NCBI GenBank assembly: GCA_016794925.1
Contig: JAEUIW010000013.1
Span: forward strand, 39,586-103,585
From: Phycisphaerae bacterium
GTDB taxonomy: Bacteria; Planctomycetota; Phycisphaerae; Phycisphaerales; UBA1924
Length of the DNA: 64,000 nt
Reading direction: 5' to 3'
In this document: piece by piece, positions 9,021 through 19,249 of the stretch
Layout: each line of letters begins with the position of its first letter
How positions within the stretch are numbered: the first letter of the stretch is position 1
The notes under the pieces: generated by a model
Seen by the model: the letters and a program-made list of their open reading frames with translations, nothing else
What the model was told of the DNA's origin: nothing
Databases searched by the model: none
Translations under genes and position numbers: made by a program

Positions 9021-9782
9021 TCACTCCCAGCGGTGCAAGACGACCATTCCGAAGTTGACCGGGGCGGTGTACAGGTCGACCAGCGCGTACTGGCCCTGGG
9101 CGTGCTGGGGGAGGTCGGCCACGAGCCGGGAGGGACCGTCGCATCCGCTCAGGCGTGAGGTGTCGTGCAGCACGAGGTAGCCGCCGGGGGCGAGGTGCGG
9201 CTCGATGGCGCGGAACTCGGCGCGCACGCCCTCGAAGGAATGATCGGCATCAAGGAAAGCGAGTTCGATGCGCGAGTCCCCGCGCGGGGCGCGGTCACGG
9301 AAGAACTGGTGGAGGGCGTGCGGGCAGTTTCCCGGGTGGTACCGGACGCGGTCGGCGAGGCCGGCGCGTGCCGCGGCGGCGGTGACGGATTCGAGCCGGC
9401 CCGTGGCGAGCGGGTTGGGTCGCCAGGGTCCGGGGGTCATGGCTTCGAAATTGTCGAATGAATGGAGTTCGCCGGCGCCGGCCTCATCGAGCGCCGCGGC
9501 GATCCAGAGCGAACTGACGCCGAGGTAGGTCCCGGTCTCGATGACGCGGCGGGGCGCGAGGTTGCGCACGAGGGCGTGCAGCAGGAGTCCGGCCTCGGGC
9601 GCGAGCGAGGACGGGAAGGACCGAGGGTCGTCGTAGAGGTCCTTGAGCACGCGGAGCCAGGGGCAGCTCGGGTTGTCGAGGAACGCGGGGAAGATCCAAC
9701 GGCCCAGGCGCGCCGCCGCGGACGCGTCGAGCTCGGCGTGGGGGAAGTGCATGGACGTGTTGGGATCGGGTGGCGCGCCCAT
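9021..9782 (-). CDS. Class I SAM-dependent methyltransferase (Methyltransf_24 type)
   Basis: The 253-residue protein has the SAM-binding motif I VIETGTYLGVSSLWIA at about residue 80, an acidic residue after the second strand (LHSFDNFE) and the metal-type motif AFLDADHSFEGVRAEF. GGYLVLHDTS follows. This arrangement is that of class I O-methyltransferases of the Methyltransf_24/cephalosporin-hydroxylase-like group, which often modify sugars or small molecules in glycan loci. It lies 37 bases downstream of gmd in the same direction, so it is probably cotranscribed and acts on the same polymer. The start could also be ATG 9752. Confidence 0.85.
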   Translation of the reverse strand: MGAPPDPNTSMHFPHAELDASAAARLGRWIFPAFLDNPSCPWLRVLKDLYDDPRSFPSSLAPEAGLLLHALVRNLAPRRVIETGTYLGVSSLWIAAALDEAGAGELHSFDNFEAMTPGPWRPNPLATGRLESVTAAAARAGLADRVRYHPGNCPHALHQFFRDRAPRGDSRIELAFLDADHSFEGVRAEFRAIEPHLAPGGYLVLHDTSRLSGCDGPSRLVADLPQHAQGQYALVDLYTAPVNFGMVVLHRWE

Positions 9783-9819
9783 GAATGGTCCGGGTCGGCG
9801 CGGGGGGGGCGCGTCCGGC

Positions 9820-10884
<1,065 letters not shown>

Positions 10885-11279
10885 CGACGGGTTCCCTTTT
10901 CGTCCAATGGGGCGGGCCCCGGTGCGGCCCGGAAAGGGGGCAGCATAGGCCGCGCCGGTCGGCCCCGGGCACGTGTGCGGGACCGGTTACGAACCCCGCA
11001 CGACGGCATTGCGTACTCATCCAGAACATCGGAAAACCTGTCTCACACCTATACTCGTCACCCCGCCGCAGGCGCGAACCGATCGATCGCCGAACTCCGG
11101 AACGGAAACGGAGCGGTTCTCCGGCTCGACGGAGCGAGCAAGGACCCGTGCCGGACGACCGATAGAACGGACGTCGGCGACCGGGTCGTGCCCGCGGACG
11201 GTTCGAACAAGGGCGTGCGGCGGTCGGGGGTTGCGATCGAAGGAGCGCGGCGGGCGCTGCGCGGGCGAAGGAGACCCTG
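10885..11279. promoter_or_regulatory. Divergent promoter region between gmd and GDP-fucose synthase
   Basis: This 395 bp gap must hold the promoters of both nucleotide-sugar operons. The clearest structure is an inverted repeat, GTGCGGG (10975-10981) and CCCGCAC (10995-11001), with a 13-base loop. A TATACT at 11050-11055 could be a -10 box for the rightward genes but has no good -35 partner. I see no credible protein gene here. Confidence 0.45.
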
Positions 11280-12230
11280 ATGCCGACGGTTCTCAAGAGC
11301 GGACGCGTGGTGGTGACGGGCGGGGCGGGGTTCCTGGGGCGGAAGGTGTGCGACCTGGTGCGCGCGCGGGGGGCGCGCGAGGTGCTGGTGCCGCGCCGGG
11401 CGCAGTATGACCTGACCACCGAAGCGGGGGCGGCGCGTCTGTACGCGGACATGAAGCCGGACGTGGTGATTCATCTGGCGGCGGAAGTGGGGGGCATCGG
11501 CGCGAACATGGCCAACCCGGGGCGGTATTTCTTCGCCAACATGGCCATGGCGCTGCACCTGATCGAGCAGGCGCGGATCAACCGTCTGGTGAAGTTCGTG
11601 CAGGTCGGGACGATCTGCGCGTACCCGAAATTCACGCCCGTGCCGTTCAAGGAAGACGATCTGTGGGCGGGGTACCCGGAGGAGACGAATGCGCCGTACG
11701 GTGTCGCGAAGAAGGCGGCGCTGGTGATGCTCGACGCGTACCAGCGTCAGTACGGCCTGCGCAGCGCGTACGTGCTGCCGGTGAACCTGTACGGGCCGGG
11801 CGACAATTTCGATCCCGCGACGTCGCACGTGATCCCGGCGCTGGTGCGCAAGTGCGTGGAGGCGACGGACTCCGGCGCGGACCACATCGTGTGCTGGGGG
11901 ACGGGGAGCGCCAGCCGGGAGTTCCTGTACGTGGACGACGCGGCGGAGGGGGTGGTGCGGGCGGCCGAGGCGCTGGACGAGCCGGTGCCCGTGAACCTGG
12001 GCACGTGCATGGAGATCACGATCAAGGACCTGGTGCAACTGGTGGTGCGGCTCACGGGGTTCAGGGGCAGGATCGTGTGGGACGCGAGCAAGCCCGACGG
12101 GCAGCCGCGCCGGTGCCTGGACACGACGCGGGCGGAGAAGCTGATGGGCTTCAGGGCCCGGGTGGGGTTCGAGGAGGGCCTGAAGAACACGATCGCGTGG
12201 TTCCGCGAGAACAGGGCCCGCATCGCCTGA
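11280..12230 (+). CDS. fcl: GDP-L-fucose synthase (GDP-4-keto-6-deoxymannose epimerase/reductase)
   Basis: This enzyme epimerises and reduces the Gmd product to GDP-L-fucose using NADPH. The 316-residue SDR protein has [10 protein letters not shown] near the N-terminus, [29 protein letters not shown] and the Tyr-x3-Lys pair in APYGVAKKA. The downstream signatures [10 protein letters not shown] and [11 protein letters not shown] are typical of GDP-fucose synthases. AAGGAGA precedes the ATG. It is the first gene of the rightward operon and faces gmd across a shared promoter region. The next gene starts 33 bases later. Confidence 0.93.
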   Translation: MPTVLKSGRVVVTGGAGFLGRKVCDLVRARGAREVLVPRRAQYDLTTEAGAARLYADMKPDVVIHLAAEVGGIGANMANPGRYFFANMAMALHLIEQARINRLVKFVQVGTICAYPKFTPVPFKEDDLWAGYPEETNAPYGVAKKAALVMLDAYQRQYGLRSAYVLPVNLYGPGDNFDPATSHVIPALVRKCVEATDSGADHIVCWGTGSASREFLYVDDAAEGVVRAAEALDEPVPVNLGTCMEITIKDLVQLVVRLTGFRGRIVWDASKPDGQPRRCLDTTRAEKLMGFRARVGFEEGLKNTIAWFRENRARIA

Positions 12231-12263
12231 TCTGGACAGGGCGGGCGGGCAGGAGGAGGACGC

Positions 12264-13277
12264 GTGGACGGCTACAAGGACCAACTCATCGTCGTCGCCG
12301 GCGCGGGCGGCTTCATCGGCGGTTCGCTGGTGGGGGAACTCCTGCGCCGCGGCTGCACGCGGGTGCGGGCGGTGGACGTCAAGCCGTTCGACGGGTGGTG
12401 GCAGCGGCACGGCGGCGCGGAAAACACCCGGCTGGACCTCATGGAGCGCGAGGCCTGTCGCGCCGCGTGCCGGGGCGCGGCGGTGGTGTTCCAGCACGCG
12501 TCGGACATGGGCGGGATGGGGTTCATCGATTCGAACAAGTGCAAGTGCATGCTGAACGTGCTGATCACGGCCCACATGCTGATGGCGGCCCGCGAGACGG
12601 GCGTGAAGCGTTTCTATTTTCCCAGTTCGGCGTGCGTGTACCACCCGCACCGGCCCAGGGAGCTCGAAGGGGTTCCCTTCAAGGAAACCGACGCGTACCC
12701 GGCCAACCCCGAGGACGGGTACGGGTGGGAGAAGCTGTACTGCGAGCGGCTGTGCCGCCATTTCCGCGAGGACTTCGGGCTCGAGACCCGGGTGGCGCGG
12801 TACCACCCGATCTACGGCCCGCACGGATCCTGGGACGACGGCCGCGAGCGGGTGGTCGCGGCGGTGTGCCGCAAGGTGGCCGCGGCGAAACTCTCGGGCC
12901 GCCACGAGATCGAGATCTGGGGCGACGGGAACCAGACGCGTTCGTTCCTGTACATCGACGACTGCCTGGACGGGACGATCCGGCTGACGATGAGCGCGCA
13001 CCCGGACCCGGTGAACATGGGGGCGCGGGACGTGATCAGCATCAACCGGCTGGTGGACCTCGTCTCGGAGGCGGCCGGCGTGAGGCTGATCAAGCGTCAC
13101 AAGCTGGATGCGCCGCGCGGGCTGGACGGGATGATCAGCGACAACTCGGCGATCCGAGAGGCGACGGGCTGGGTGCCGAGCACCGACCTGCGCGAGGGGC
13201 TGGCGCGCACCTATCGCTGGATCCATGACCAGTACGCGGCCAAGCACGGGGCCGGCGCGGTCCGGGTCACGGGGTGA
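12264..13277 (+). CDS. GDP-mannose 3,5-epimerase-like NAD-dependent sugar epimerase
   Basis: The 337-residue extended SDR protein has GAGGFIGGSL and a segment, SDMGGMGFIDSN, that is the signature of plant-type GDP-mannose 3,5-epimerases. SSACVYHP, Tyr-x3-Lys in GYGWEKLYCE, YHPIYGPHGSWDDGRE and WGDGNQTRSFLYIDDC also fit that family. Those enzymes make GDP-L-galactose and GDP-L-gulose from GDP-mannose. Assignment of the exact product is inference from these motifs. The GTG start at 12264 is preceded by AGGAGGAGGA. It lies in the same operon as GDP-fucose synthase, and its stop overlaps the next start. Confidence 0.85.
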   Translation: MDGYKDQLIVVAGAGGFIGGSLVGELLRRGCTRVRAVDVKPFDGWWQRHGGAENTRLDLMEREACRAACRGAAVVFQHASDMGGMGFIDSNKCKCMLNVLITAHMLMAARETGVKRFYFPSSACVYHPHRPRELEGVPFKETDAYPANPEDGYGWEKLYCERLCRHFREDFGLETRVARYHPIYGPHGSWDDGRERVVAAVCRKVAAAKLSGRHEIEIWGDGNQTRSFLYIDDCLDGTIRLTMSAHPDPVNMGARDVISINRLVDLVSEAAGVRLIKRHKLDAPRGLDGMISDNSAIREATGWVPSTDLREGLARTYRWIHDQYAAKHGAGAVRVTG

Positions 13278-14602
13278 GCCCCATGCCCGCCGACGCTGAC
13301 CGGTCCGCACGCACGATCCTCATCATCAGCCAGGTGTACGTGCCCGATCCCGCCGCGGTGGGGCAGCACATGGCCGATGCGGCGGCGGAGCTGGCCCGGC
13401 GCGGCTTCCGCGTCAAGGTGCTGACGAGCGCGCGGGGGTACGAGAACCCGGGCCGGAAGTTCCCCGCCCGCGAGACCCTCGATGGCGTCGAGGTCCGGCG
13501 CCTGCCGCTCTCGAGCTTCGGCAAACGCTCGATCCCGATCCGGCTGCTCGGGGGCGTGTTGTTCCTGGCCCAGGCGGTGGTGCTGGGGCTGTTCACGCGG
13601 CGCCTGGCGGCGCTGGTGGTCAGCACGTCGCCGCCGATGTGCCCGGTCGGCGCCATGGTGATCTCGTTCCTGCGTCGCACGCCCATCACCTACTGGGTGA
13701 TGGACCTGAACCCGGACCAGATGATCGCGCTGGGGAAGATCACGGCGGATTCGACGCCGGCGCGGATCTTCGATCGCTTCAACCGCATGATCCTGCGCCG
13801 GGCCCGGGCGGTGGTGCCGCTCGATCGTTTCATGGCGGAGCGGCTCTGCCGCAAGCTGGACGCCCGCGCCAAGATGACGATCATCCCTCCCTGGCCGCCG
13901 GAGGACCCGGCCGATCCGATCCCGCGCGAGGCCAACCCGTTCCGCGTCCGCCACGGCCTGCGGGACAAGTTCGTCATCATGTACAGCGGCAACCACGGCC
14001 CCAGCAGCCCGATGACCACGGTGATCCAGGCCGCGTTGCGGCTGCAGGATGAGAAGCGGCTGGTGTTCCTGTTCGTGGGCGGCGGCAGCGGCAAGCGCGA
14101 GGTGGAGCTGGCGATTCAGGAGCGCGGCGCGGCGAATATCCGCTCGCTGCCGTACCAGCCGCTGGCCTCGCTGCGCGAGTCGCTCTCCGCCGCGGACGTT
14201 CACCTCGTGACCGTGGGCGACGCCATCGTGGGGATCGTCCATCCCAGCAAGGTCTACGGCGCGATGGCCGTGGGGCGGCCCATCCTGCTCCTCGGCCCCC
14301 GGCCCTGCCACGTGACCGACCTGCTCGACGGGCACGCGGTGGGTTGGCGCATCGCCCACGGCGATGTGGACGGCGCGGTGCGCGTCATCCGCGAGATTCT
14401 GGCCGCCGACCCGGCGACGCTGGACGCCATGGGGAGCGTGGCGGCGTCGGTCGTGCGGGCGGGGCTGAGCAAGCGGGCCCTTTGCGGCCGTTTCTGCGAC
14501 GTGATCGAACGCACCATGGGCCTCGAGCCCGCGCGGGATGCCGTCGCCTCGCCCGAGCACGAACCGTCCGGCCCCGGCGCGCCAAGGATCGAGCACGCAT
14601 GA
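13274..14602 (+). CDS. Glycosyltransferase family 4 (WbuB-like)
   Basis: The 442-residue GT-B protein should transfer a sugar from a nucleotide donor during assembly of the repeat unit at the cytoplasmic membrane. The N-terminal half has SQVYVPDPAAVGQHM and a hydrophobic stretch that may be membrane-associated. The C-terminal half has FVIMYSGNHGPSSP, FLFVGGGSGKREVE and HPSKVYGAMAVGRPILLLG. The latter is the donor-binding region, where the usual Glu is replaced by a KVYGAMA segment as in WbuB-type enzymes. The GTG start shares a 4-base GTGA overlap with the upstream stop; ATG 13283 is an alternative. Confidence 0.88.
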   Translation: MSPMPADADRSARTILIISQVYVPDPAAVGQHMADAAAELARRGFRVKVLTSARGYENPGRKFPARETLDGVEVRRLPLSSFGKRSIPIRLLGGVLFLAQAVVLGLFTRRLAALVVSTSPPMCPVGAMVISFLRRTPITYWVMDLNPDQMIALGKITADSTPARIFDRFNRMILRRARAVVPLDRFMAERLCRKLDARAKMTIIPPWPPEDPADPIPREANPFRVRHGLRDKFVIMYSGNHGPSSPMTTVIQAALRLQDEKRLVFLFVGGGSGKREVELAIQERGAANIRSLPYQPLASLRESLSAADVHLVTVGDAIVGIVHPSKVYGAMAVGRPILLLGPRPCHVTDLLDGHAVGWRIAHGDVDGAVRVIREILAADPATLDAMGSVAASVVRAGLSKRALCGRFCDVIERTMGLEPARDAVASPEHEPSGPGAPRIEHA

Positions 14603-15735
14603 GCGCGTCGGGTGTACAACTCGGGGCCGGTTCACCCGTGCCGCGGGCGACGGCGCCCGGACCGGCGCGCGCCGGGCCGGTCGCCGCGCGGGGACGGTTC
14701 TCGACGCTGCCGTACGCGGATCGGTTCGGGAGTCTGGTGCGCCCCGGGATGCGCGTGCTGATCACCGGGGGATCCGGGTTCATCGGCACGAACCTGGTGG
14801 ACTTCTACCACCGCGCGGGCGCGCGGGTCGTGAACGTGGACATCAAGCCCCCGCGGGACGAGACGCACCGCGCGCTGTGGACGAACCTCGACATCCGCGA
14901 TCGTGACGCGTACGTCGCGGCCGCCGCCGCGTTCGACCCGGAGTTGTTCCTGCACCTGGCGGCGCGGACAGACCTGGACGAGGCGGACGACCTGGAGGGG
15001 TACGCGGCCAACACGCGCGGCACGAGCAACACGCTCGTCGCGCTCGAGGCGCTCCGCAACGTCCGTCTGGCGATCCTCACGAGCACGCAGCTGGTGTGCG
15101 AACCGGGCTACACGCCCCAGCGCGAGGACGATTACCGACCGCACACGCTGTACGGGCAGAGCAAGGTGATCATGGAGCGGCTGGTCCGCGGCTGGAAGAA
15201 GCCGTCTTGCCCGTGGACCATGGTCCGGCCCACGTCCATCTGGGGCCCGTGGTTCGCGATCCCCTACAAGACGTTCTTCCTCCAGATCGCGCGCCGGATG
15301 TACTTCCATCAGCGCGGGGTGAACGCCCGCCGCAGCTTCGGCTTCGTGGGCAACGCCGTGTACCAGTACGCGGCGATGGCCAACGCCCCCACCGAGCAGA
15401 TGCACGGCCAGACCTTCTACATGGCCAACAACGATCCCGTGCTGGTCCGCGACTGGGCCGACCTGATCCAGCGCGAGATGGGGATCCGCCCGCTGCGCGA
15501 GATCCCGCTCTCGTGGTTGCGGCTCGCGGCTCGGGTGGGCGACCTGTGCGCGCGGGTGGGCTGGAAGAGCGTCCCCATCACCTCGTTCCGCCTGAAGAAC
15601 CTGACGGGCGACAACATCTGCGACATGACCCCCGTGCGCAGGCTGGTCGGCGACATGCCCTTCGGCGACGAGGAGGGCGTCCAGATCACCGTGCGCTGGA
15701 TGCGCGAGGAAGGCTCCGTCCCGGGCGCGGGGTGA
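14599..15735 (+). CDS. NAD-dependent epimerase/dehydratase family protein
   Basis: The 378-residue protein begins with an Ala/Pro/Arg-rich extension of about 50 residues. An extended SDR core follows: MRVLITGGSGFIGTNLVDFY, an acidic second strand VNVDIKPP, HLAARTDLDEADD, TSTQLVCEPGY and Tyr-x3-Lys as YGQSK. The C-terminal half (MVRPTSIWGPW, FYMANNDPVLVRDWAD) resembles sugar-nucleotide or sterol-type dehydrogenases. The substrate cannot be read from sequence, but its place between a GT4 and an acetyltransferase points to a modified sugar of the same glycan. ATGA overlap with the preceding gene implies coupled translation. Confidence 0.85.
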   Translation: MSASGVQLGAGSPVPRATAPGPARAGPVAARGRFSTLPYADRFGSLVRPGMRVLITGGSGFIGTNLVDFYHRAGARVVNVDIKPPRDETHRALWTNLDIRDRDAYVAAAAAFDPELFLHLAARTDLDEADDLEGYAANTRGTSNTLVALEALRNVRLAILTSTQLVCEPGYTPQREDDYRPHTLYGQSKVIMERLVRGWKKPSCPWTMVRPTSIWGPWFAIPYKTFFLQIARRMYFHQRGVNARRSFGFVGNAVYQYAAMANAPTEQMHGQTFYMANNDPVLVRDWADLIQREMGIRPLREIPLSWLRLAARVGDLCARVGWKSVPITSFRLKNLTGDNICDMTPVRRLVGDMPFGDEEGVQITVRWMREEGSVPGAG

Positions 15736-15760
15736 GCCGCCGCGCCCGAAAGGCATCGCC

Positions 15761-16360
15761 GTGAACGCGAAACCCCATTCCAGCACGCCCCGGGTGGACA
15801 TCAGCGACAAGCCCAGCCCGCACTCGTCGGGCAATCGGCTGGCCCGCGCGGCGTGGGGGATCGTGTGGCTGCTGCTGTTCCGGCCATCGCCCCGGCCGTT
15901 CCACCGCTGGCGGGCGCTGCTCCTCAAGCTCTTCGGCGCGCGGATCAGTTGGCGCAGCCGCGTGTACCCCGCGTGCCGCGTGTGGGGCCCCTGGAACCTG
16001 GAGATGGAAGAGCACGCCACGCTCGCCGATCGCGTGGACTGCTATTGCGTGGACCGCGTTCGGATCGGCGCGCACACCACCGTCAGCCAGTACTCCTACC
16101 TCTGCGGCGCGACGCACGATCACGAGCACGCGCGGTTCCCGCTGCGGCCCGCGCCCATCACGATCGGGCGCGGGTGCTGGCTCGCCGCGGACGTGTTCGT
16201 CGGGCCCGGCGTCACCATCGGTGACGGGGCGGTGGTCGGGGCCCGCAGCAGCGTCTTCGATGATCTCCCCGCGTGGAAGATCTGTCTGGGAACACCCGCC
16301 CGTCCCGTGAAGGACCGTGTGCTCCGCTCCGGCGCCGCCGGCGAGCGGGGGCCGGCGTGA
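15761..16360 (+). CDS. WcaF-like acyltransferase (left-handed beta-helix)
   Basis: The 199-residue protein has a membrane-proximal N-terminus (WGIVWLLLFRPSPRPFHRWR) and hexapeptide repeats. These end in ITIGRGCWLAADVFVGPGVT, IGDGAVVGARSSV and the LGTPARPVKD tail. This is the pattern of WcaF/colanic-acid-type O-acetyltransferases. The enzyme most likely acetylates a sugar of the polymer made by this locus, using acetyl-CoA. The GTG start at 15761 follows the upstream stop by 25 bases, and its stop overlaps the next GTG. Confidence 0.88.
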   Translation: MNAKPHSSTPRVDISDKPSPHSSGNRLARAAWGIVWLLLFRPSPRPFHRWRALLLKLFGARISWRSRVYPACRVWGPWNLEMEEHATLADRVDCYCVDRVRIGAHTTVSQYSYLCGATHDHEHARFPLRPAPITIGRGCWLAADVFVGPGVTIGDGAVVGARSSVFDDLPAWKICLGTPARPVKDRVLRSGAAGERGPA

Positions 16361-17775
16361 ACGCGCGGGCCTGCCCCATCGACGCCGTGAGCCCGGACGA
16401 GCCCGGAGCGCACTTTTTTTTCGGCTACTACGACAAGTGCCCCTGGGGTCCCGGCGACGCCGCGCGGGCCCCGCTGCTCGCGCACCGCACCCAGTTCATC
16501 GATCGGTTTCCCGACCCCGGCGACCCCGCCGCGGTGGGGCTGATCGATCCCGCGACCCGCGTGTTCACCCCCCTGGCCGAGACGCGGGCCTGGAACTGGC
16601 AGCAGGGCGCGCAGCTCCAGTGGGTGAAGCGACCCGATCGCGGCGACGACGCGGAGGTCATTCTGTACAACGATCGCCGCCCTTCCGCTCGCGATCCGCA
16701 TCGCCTGCTGAGCGTCATGATCGATACCTGCGGGCGCGAACTCGCACGCTGGGACTCGCCCGTTTACGCGGTCTCCCCCGACGGCGCGGCGGCGCTCACG
16801 TTGTCGTACCCGCGCTTGGCGCGCCTGCGCCCCGAGTACGGCTACCCCGGGCTCAAGGACCCCAACTCCGATGCGGACGCTCCGGACGACGACGGTGTCT
16901 GGCGGCTCGACCTGCGCAGCGGTCGCCGCGAGCTGATCGCCTCGATCGCGCAGGTCGCGGCGTTCCGCCCCGCGCCCCTGGGCGCGGGCCGAACGCATTA
17001 CGTCAACCACCTGATGTTCAACCGGTCCGGCACGCGGCTCTGCTTCCTGCACCGATTTGAACGCGCCGACGGCATCACGCACAGCCGCCTCTTCACGCTC
17101 GGCCTCGATGGCGCGGACCTGCGCCTCCTCTTTGAGGGGATGATCTCGCATTACCATTGGCGCGACGATCGCACCATCCTGGCCTGGGCCGGTCGTCGCA
17201 AGCTGCTCACGCTCGGGGGTGAGGGCGGGGGTGACCGCGACACGGGCGCCAGGAACCCCGTTGCCGCGGCCAAGGGCGTGGCGCTCAACGCCGCTCGGCG
17301 GACGCTCAAGCCGATCTACTACGCCCTGGGCAAGCCGCGATGGATGATGAACAGGTTCTTGCGCGACGCGTACATCCTGATCACCGACAGCCCCGATGCG
17401 CCCACGGCCGATTTCGCTCCCGGAGAACTCACCTGCGACGGGCATTGCACGTTCTCGCCCGACGGTCGCTGGGTGCTGACGGACGGTTATCCGGACAGGC
17501 GCACCCGCCAGCCCCTGTGGTTGTGGGACACGACGCGGAACGAGGGCTGGGAGATCGGTCGATATCCAACCCCGAGGGAGCTCGACGGTCCCGTGCGCGT
17601 CGACCTGCACCCGAGGTTCAGCCGCGACGGGACCCGCGTGTGCATCGACTCGGCCATGCCCCGGTCCGGGGACACGGCGCCACGACGCCGCATGTTCGTG
17701 TGCGACGTATCTTTGGTGACCGGAACGGGCGCGGGTGGGGGCGGTGGCGCGAGGGGAGCAGCGGGGAACAGATGA
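16357..17775 (+). CDS. Cytoplasmic beta-propeller protein of the glycan operon, function unknown
   Basis: This 472-residue protein has no signal peptide. It begins with a strikingly conserved-looking FFFGYYDKCPWGP segment and contains repeated propeller-like motifs, such as DSPVYAVSPDGAAA, MFNRSGTRLCFLHRF, GHCTFSPDGRWVLTDGYPD and HPRFSRDGTRVCIDSA. These resemble TolB/WD40-like and oligogalacturonate-lyase-like blades. The pattern is common in polysaccharide loci, but I know of no fixed function. A role in binding or modifying a glycan intermediate is inference. A Gly/Ala-rich C-terminus leads into the next gene by an ATGA overlap. The GTG start overlaps the upstream stop. Confidence 0.75.
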   Translation: MNARACPIDAVSPDEPGAHFFFGYYDKCPWGPGDAARAPLLAHRTQFIDRFPDPGDPAAVGLIDPATRVFTPLAETRAWNWQQGAQLQWVKRPDRGDDAEVILYNDRRPSARDPHRLLSVMIDTCGRELARWDSPVYAVSPDGAAALTLSYPRLARLRPEYGYPGLKDPNSDADAPDDDGVWRLDLRSGRRELIASIAQVAAFRPAPLGAGRTHYVNHLMFNRSGTRLCFLHRFERADGITHSRLFTLGLDGADLRLLFEGMISHYHWRDDRTILAWAGRRKLLTLGGEGGGDRDTGARNPVAAAKGVALNAARRTLKPIYYALGKPRWMMNRFLRDAYILITDSPDAPTADFAPGELTCDGHCTFSPDGRWVLTDGYPDRRTRQPLWLWDTTRNEGWEIGRYPTPRELDGPVRVDLHPRFSRDGTRVCIDSAMPRSGDTAPRRRMFVCDVSLVTGTGAGGGGGARGAAGNR

Positions 17776-18605
17776 GCGTGTCGATCTTCATCCAGACGCT
17801 CAACGAGGAGAAGAACCTCCCCGGCTGCCTTGACTCGGTGGCGTGGGCCGACGACATCGTGGTGCTCGATTCGTTCAGCACCGACCGCACCGAGGACATC
17901 TGCCGCGAGTACGGGTGCCGGTTCTACCAGCGCCGTTACGACGGCCGCGGCGCCCACCAGACGTGGGCGATGTCCAACATCCCCTGGAAGCACCGCTGGG
18001 TGTTCTACCTCGACGCGGACGAGCGGATGACGGTGCCGCTGCAGCGCGAGATCTGGTCCATCGCCGACGACCGGGCCGACGACCGCGTGGCGTTCTACTG
18101 CGGCCGGCGGAACTACTTCATGGGTAAGTGGATCCGGCGCTCCATGCCGCCCGGCCACATCATGCGGTTCTTCCAGCCGCCCAAGATCCGCTTCGAGCGA
18201 CTCGCCAACCCGGTGCCGATCATCGAGGGGCCGACGGGATACCTCAAGAACCACTTCGTCCACTACAACTTCTCCAAGGGCATCGGCGAGTGGTTCGAGC
18301 GGCACAACCGCTACTCGACTTACGAGGCCATCGAGACCATGAACGCGCTCCGCGACCATCCCGTGCGGTGGACGAAGCTCCTGTTCGCCGGGGCCGTCAA
18401 CCGCCGGCGCGAGCTGAAGAACCTGGGCATGCGCCTGCCCATGATGCCGTTCCTGAAGTTCTTCTACATGTATCTCATGAGCCTGGGCTTCCTGGACGGG
18501 CGCCCCGGCCTGACCTACTGCACGCTCCAGGCGATCTACGAGTACCAGATCCGGCTCAAGGTCCGCGAGATGAAACGCGCCAAGGAAGGCCTGCCGCCGG
18601 GGTGA
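17772..18605 (+). CDS. Glycosyltransferase family 2
   Basis: The 277-residue GT-A enzyme has SIFIQTLNEEKNLPGCLDSV at the N-terminus, the nucleotide-binding VVLDSFSTDRT, and a DxD-type motif in VFYLDADERMT. A C-terminal FFYMYLMSLGFLDGRPGLTY segment is typical of WaaE/KdtX-like glycosyltransferases that work on lipid-linked or core glycans. It is the last gene of the overlapping series from 12264, starting by ATGA overlap with the propeller gene. The donor and acceptor are not predictable. Confidence 0.92.
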   Translation: MSVSIFIQTLNEEKNLPGCLDSVAWADDIVVLDSFSTDRTEDICREYGCRFYQRRYDGRGAHQTWAMSNIPWKHRWVFYLDADERMTVPLQREIWSIADDRADDRVAFYCGRRNYFMGKWIRRSMPPGHIMRFFQPPKIRFERLANPVPIIEGPTGYLKNHFVHYNFSKGIGEWFERHNRYSTYEAIETMNALRDHPVRWTKLLFAGAVNRRRELKNLGMRLPMMPFLKFFYMYLMSLGFLDGRPGLTYCTLQAIYEYQIRLKVREMKRAKEGLPPG

Positions 18606-18637
18606 AGCAGGGGGAGCCGGGGCGGGGGCGTGGGGGC

Positions 18638-19231
18638 TTATCTCGCGTCTCGCTCGATCGCCGCGAACATCCGCTCGATCCGTCGGTCCGGGACCAGCCA
18701 CATCAGCGCCACTATCACGTACAGGCCGCACGCGACCCACGGCGAAACAAACGCCAGCGGGATCGCGATCGTGTACGCCACCGGTGAGAGTTTTCCCTTC
18801 AGGTCCGCACCCAGGGCCCGGGACAGGTGCGAGTCTGGCCCCAGCCGCGCCAGGATGCACCGTTGCAGGATGGAGTACGCGATCGCCGCCAGCAGCAGCA
18901 CCACGCCGTACAACGCGGTGGGGGCCGGGGCGAAGCTGTTCTCGCCCATCCAACCGGTCGTGAACGGGACCAGCGAGAGCCAAAAGAGCAGGTGCAGGTT
19001 GGCCCACAACGTGCCCCCGCCCACGTCGCGCGCCCCGTGCAGCAGGTGGTGGTGGTTGTTCCAGTAGATGCCCACGAAGACAAAGCTCAGCACATAACTC
19101 AGGAACACCGGCAGCAGCGGCTTCAGGCCCGCCAGATCTGCCGAGTGAGGAACTTTCATCTCCAGCACCATGATGGTGATGATGATGGCGATCACGCCAT
19201 CCGAGAACGCTTCCAGACGCGACGTGGTCAT
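18638..19231 (-). CDS. TMEM175-type potassium channel (DUF1211)
   Basis: The 197-residue integral membrane protein opens with RLEAFSDGVIAIIITIMVLE, the first transmembrane helix carrying the RxxxFSDG motif. That motif forms the selectivity region of TMEM175/DUF1211 channels. About six hydrophobic segments follow, including IYWNNHHHLLHG between helices. Bacterial members form K+ leak channels from two six-helix units; this is a single-unit form, expected to assemble as a tetramer. It lies between glycan genes on the opposite strand and shows no obvious link to them. Confidence 0.92.
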   Translation of the reverse strand: MTTSRLEAFSDGVIAIIITIMVLEMKVPHSADLAGLKPLLPVFLSYVLSFVFVGIYWNNHHHLLHGARDVGGGTLWANLHLLFWLSLVPFTTGWMGENSFAPAPTALYGVVLLLAAIAYSILQRCILARLGPDSHLSRALGADLKGKLSPVAYTIAIPLAFVSPWVACGLYVIVALMWLVPDRRIERMFAAIERDAR

Positions 19232-19249
19232 CGTCCATCTCCCGGCAAC

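Noticed and set aside
11020..11060. TATACT as a sigma-70 promoter for the fucose-synthase operon
   Set aside because: There is no recognisable -35 hexamer at the right distance, so it is mentioned only as a possibility.
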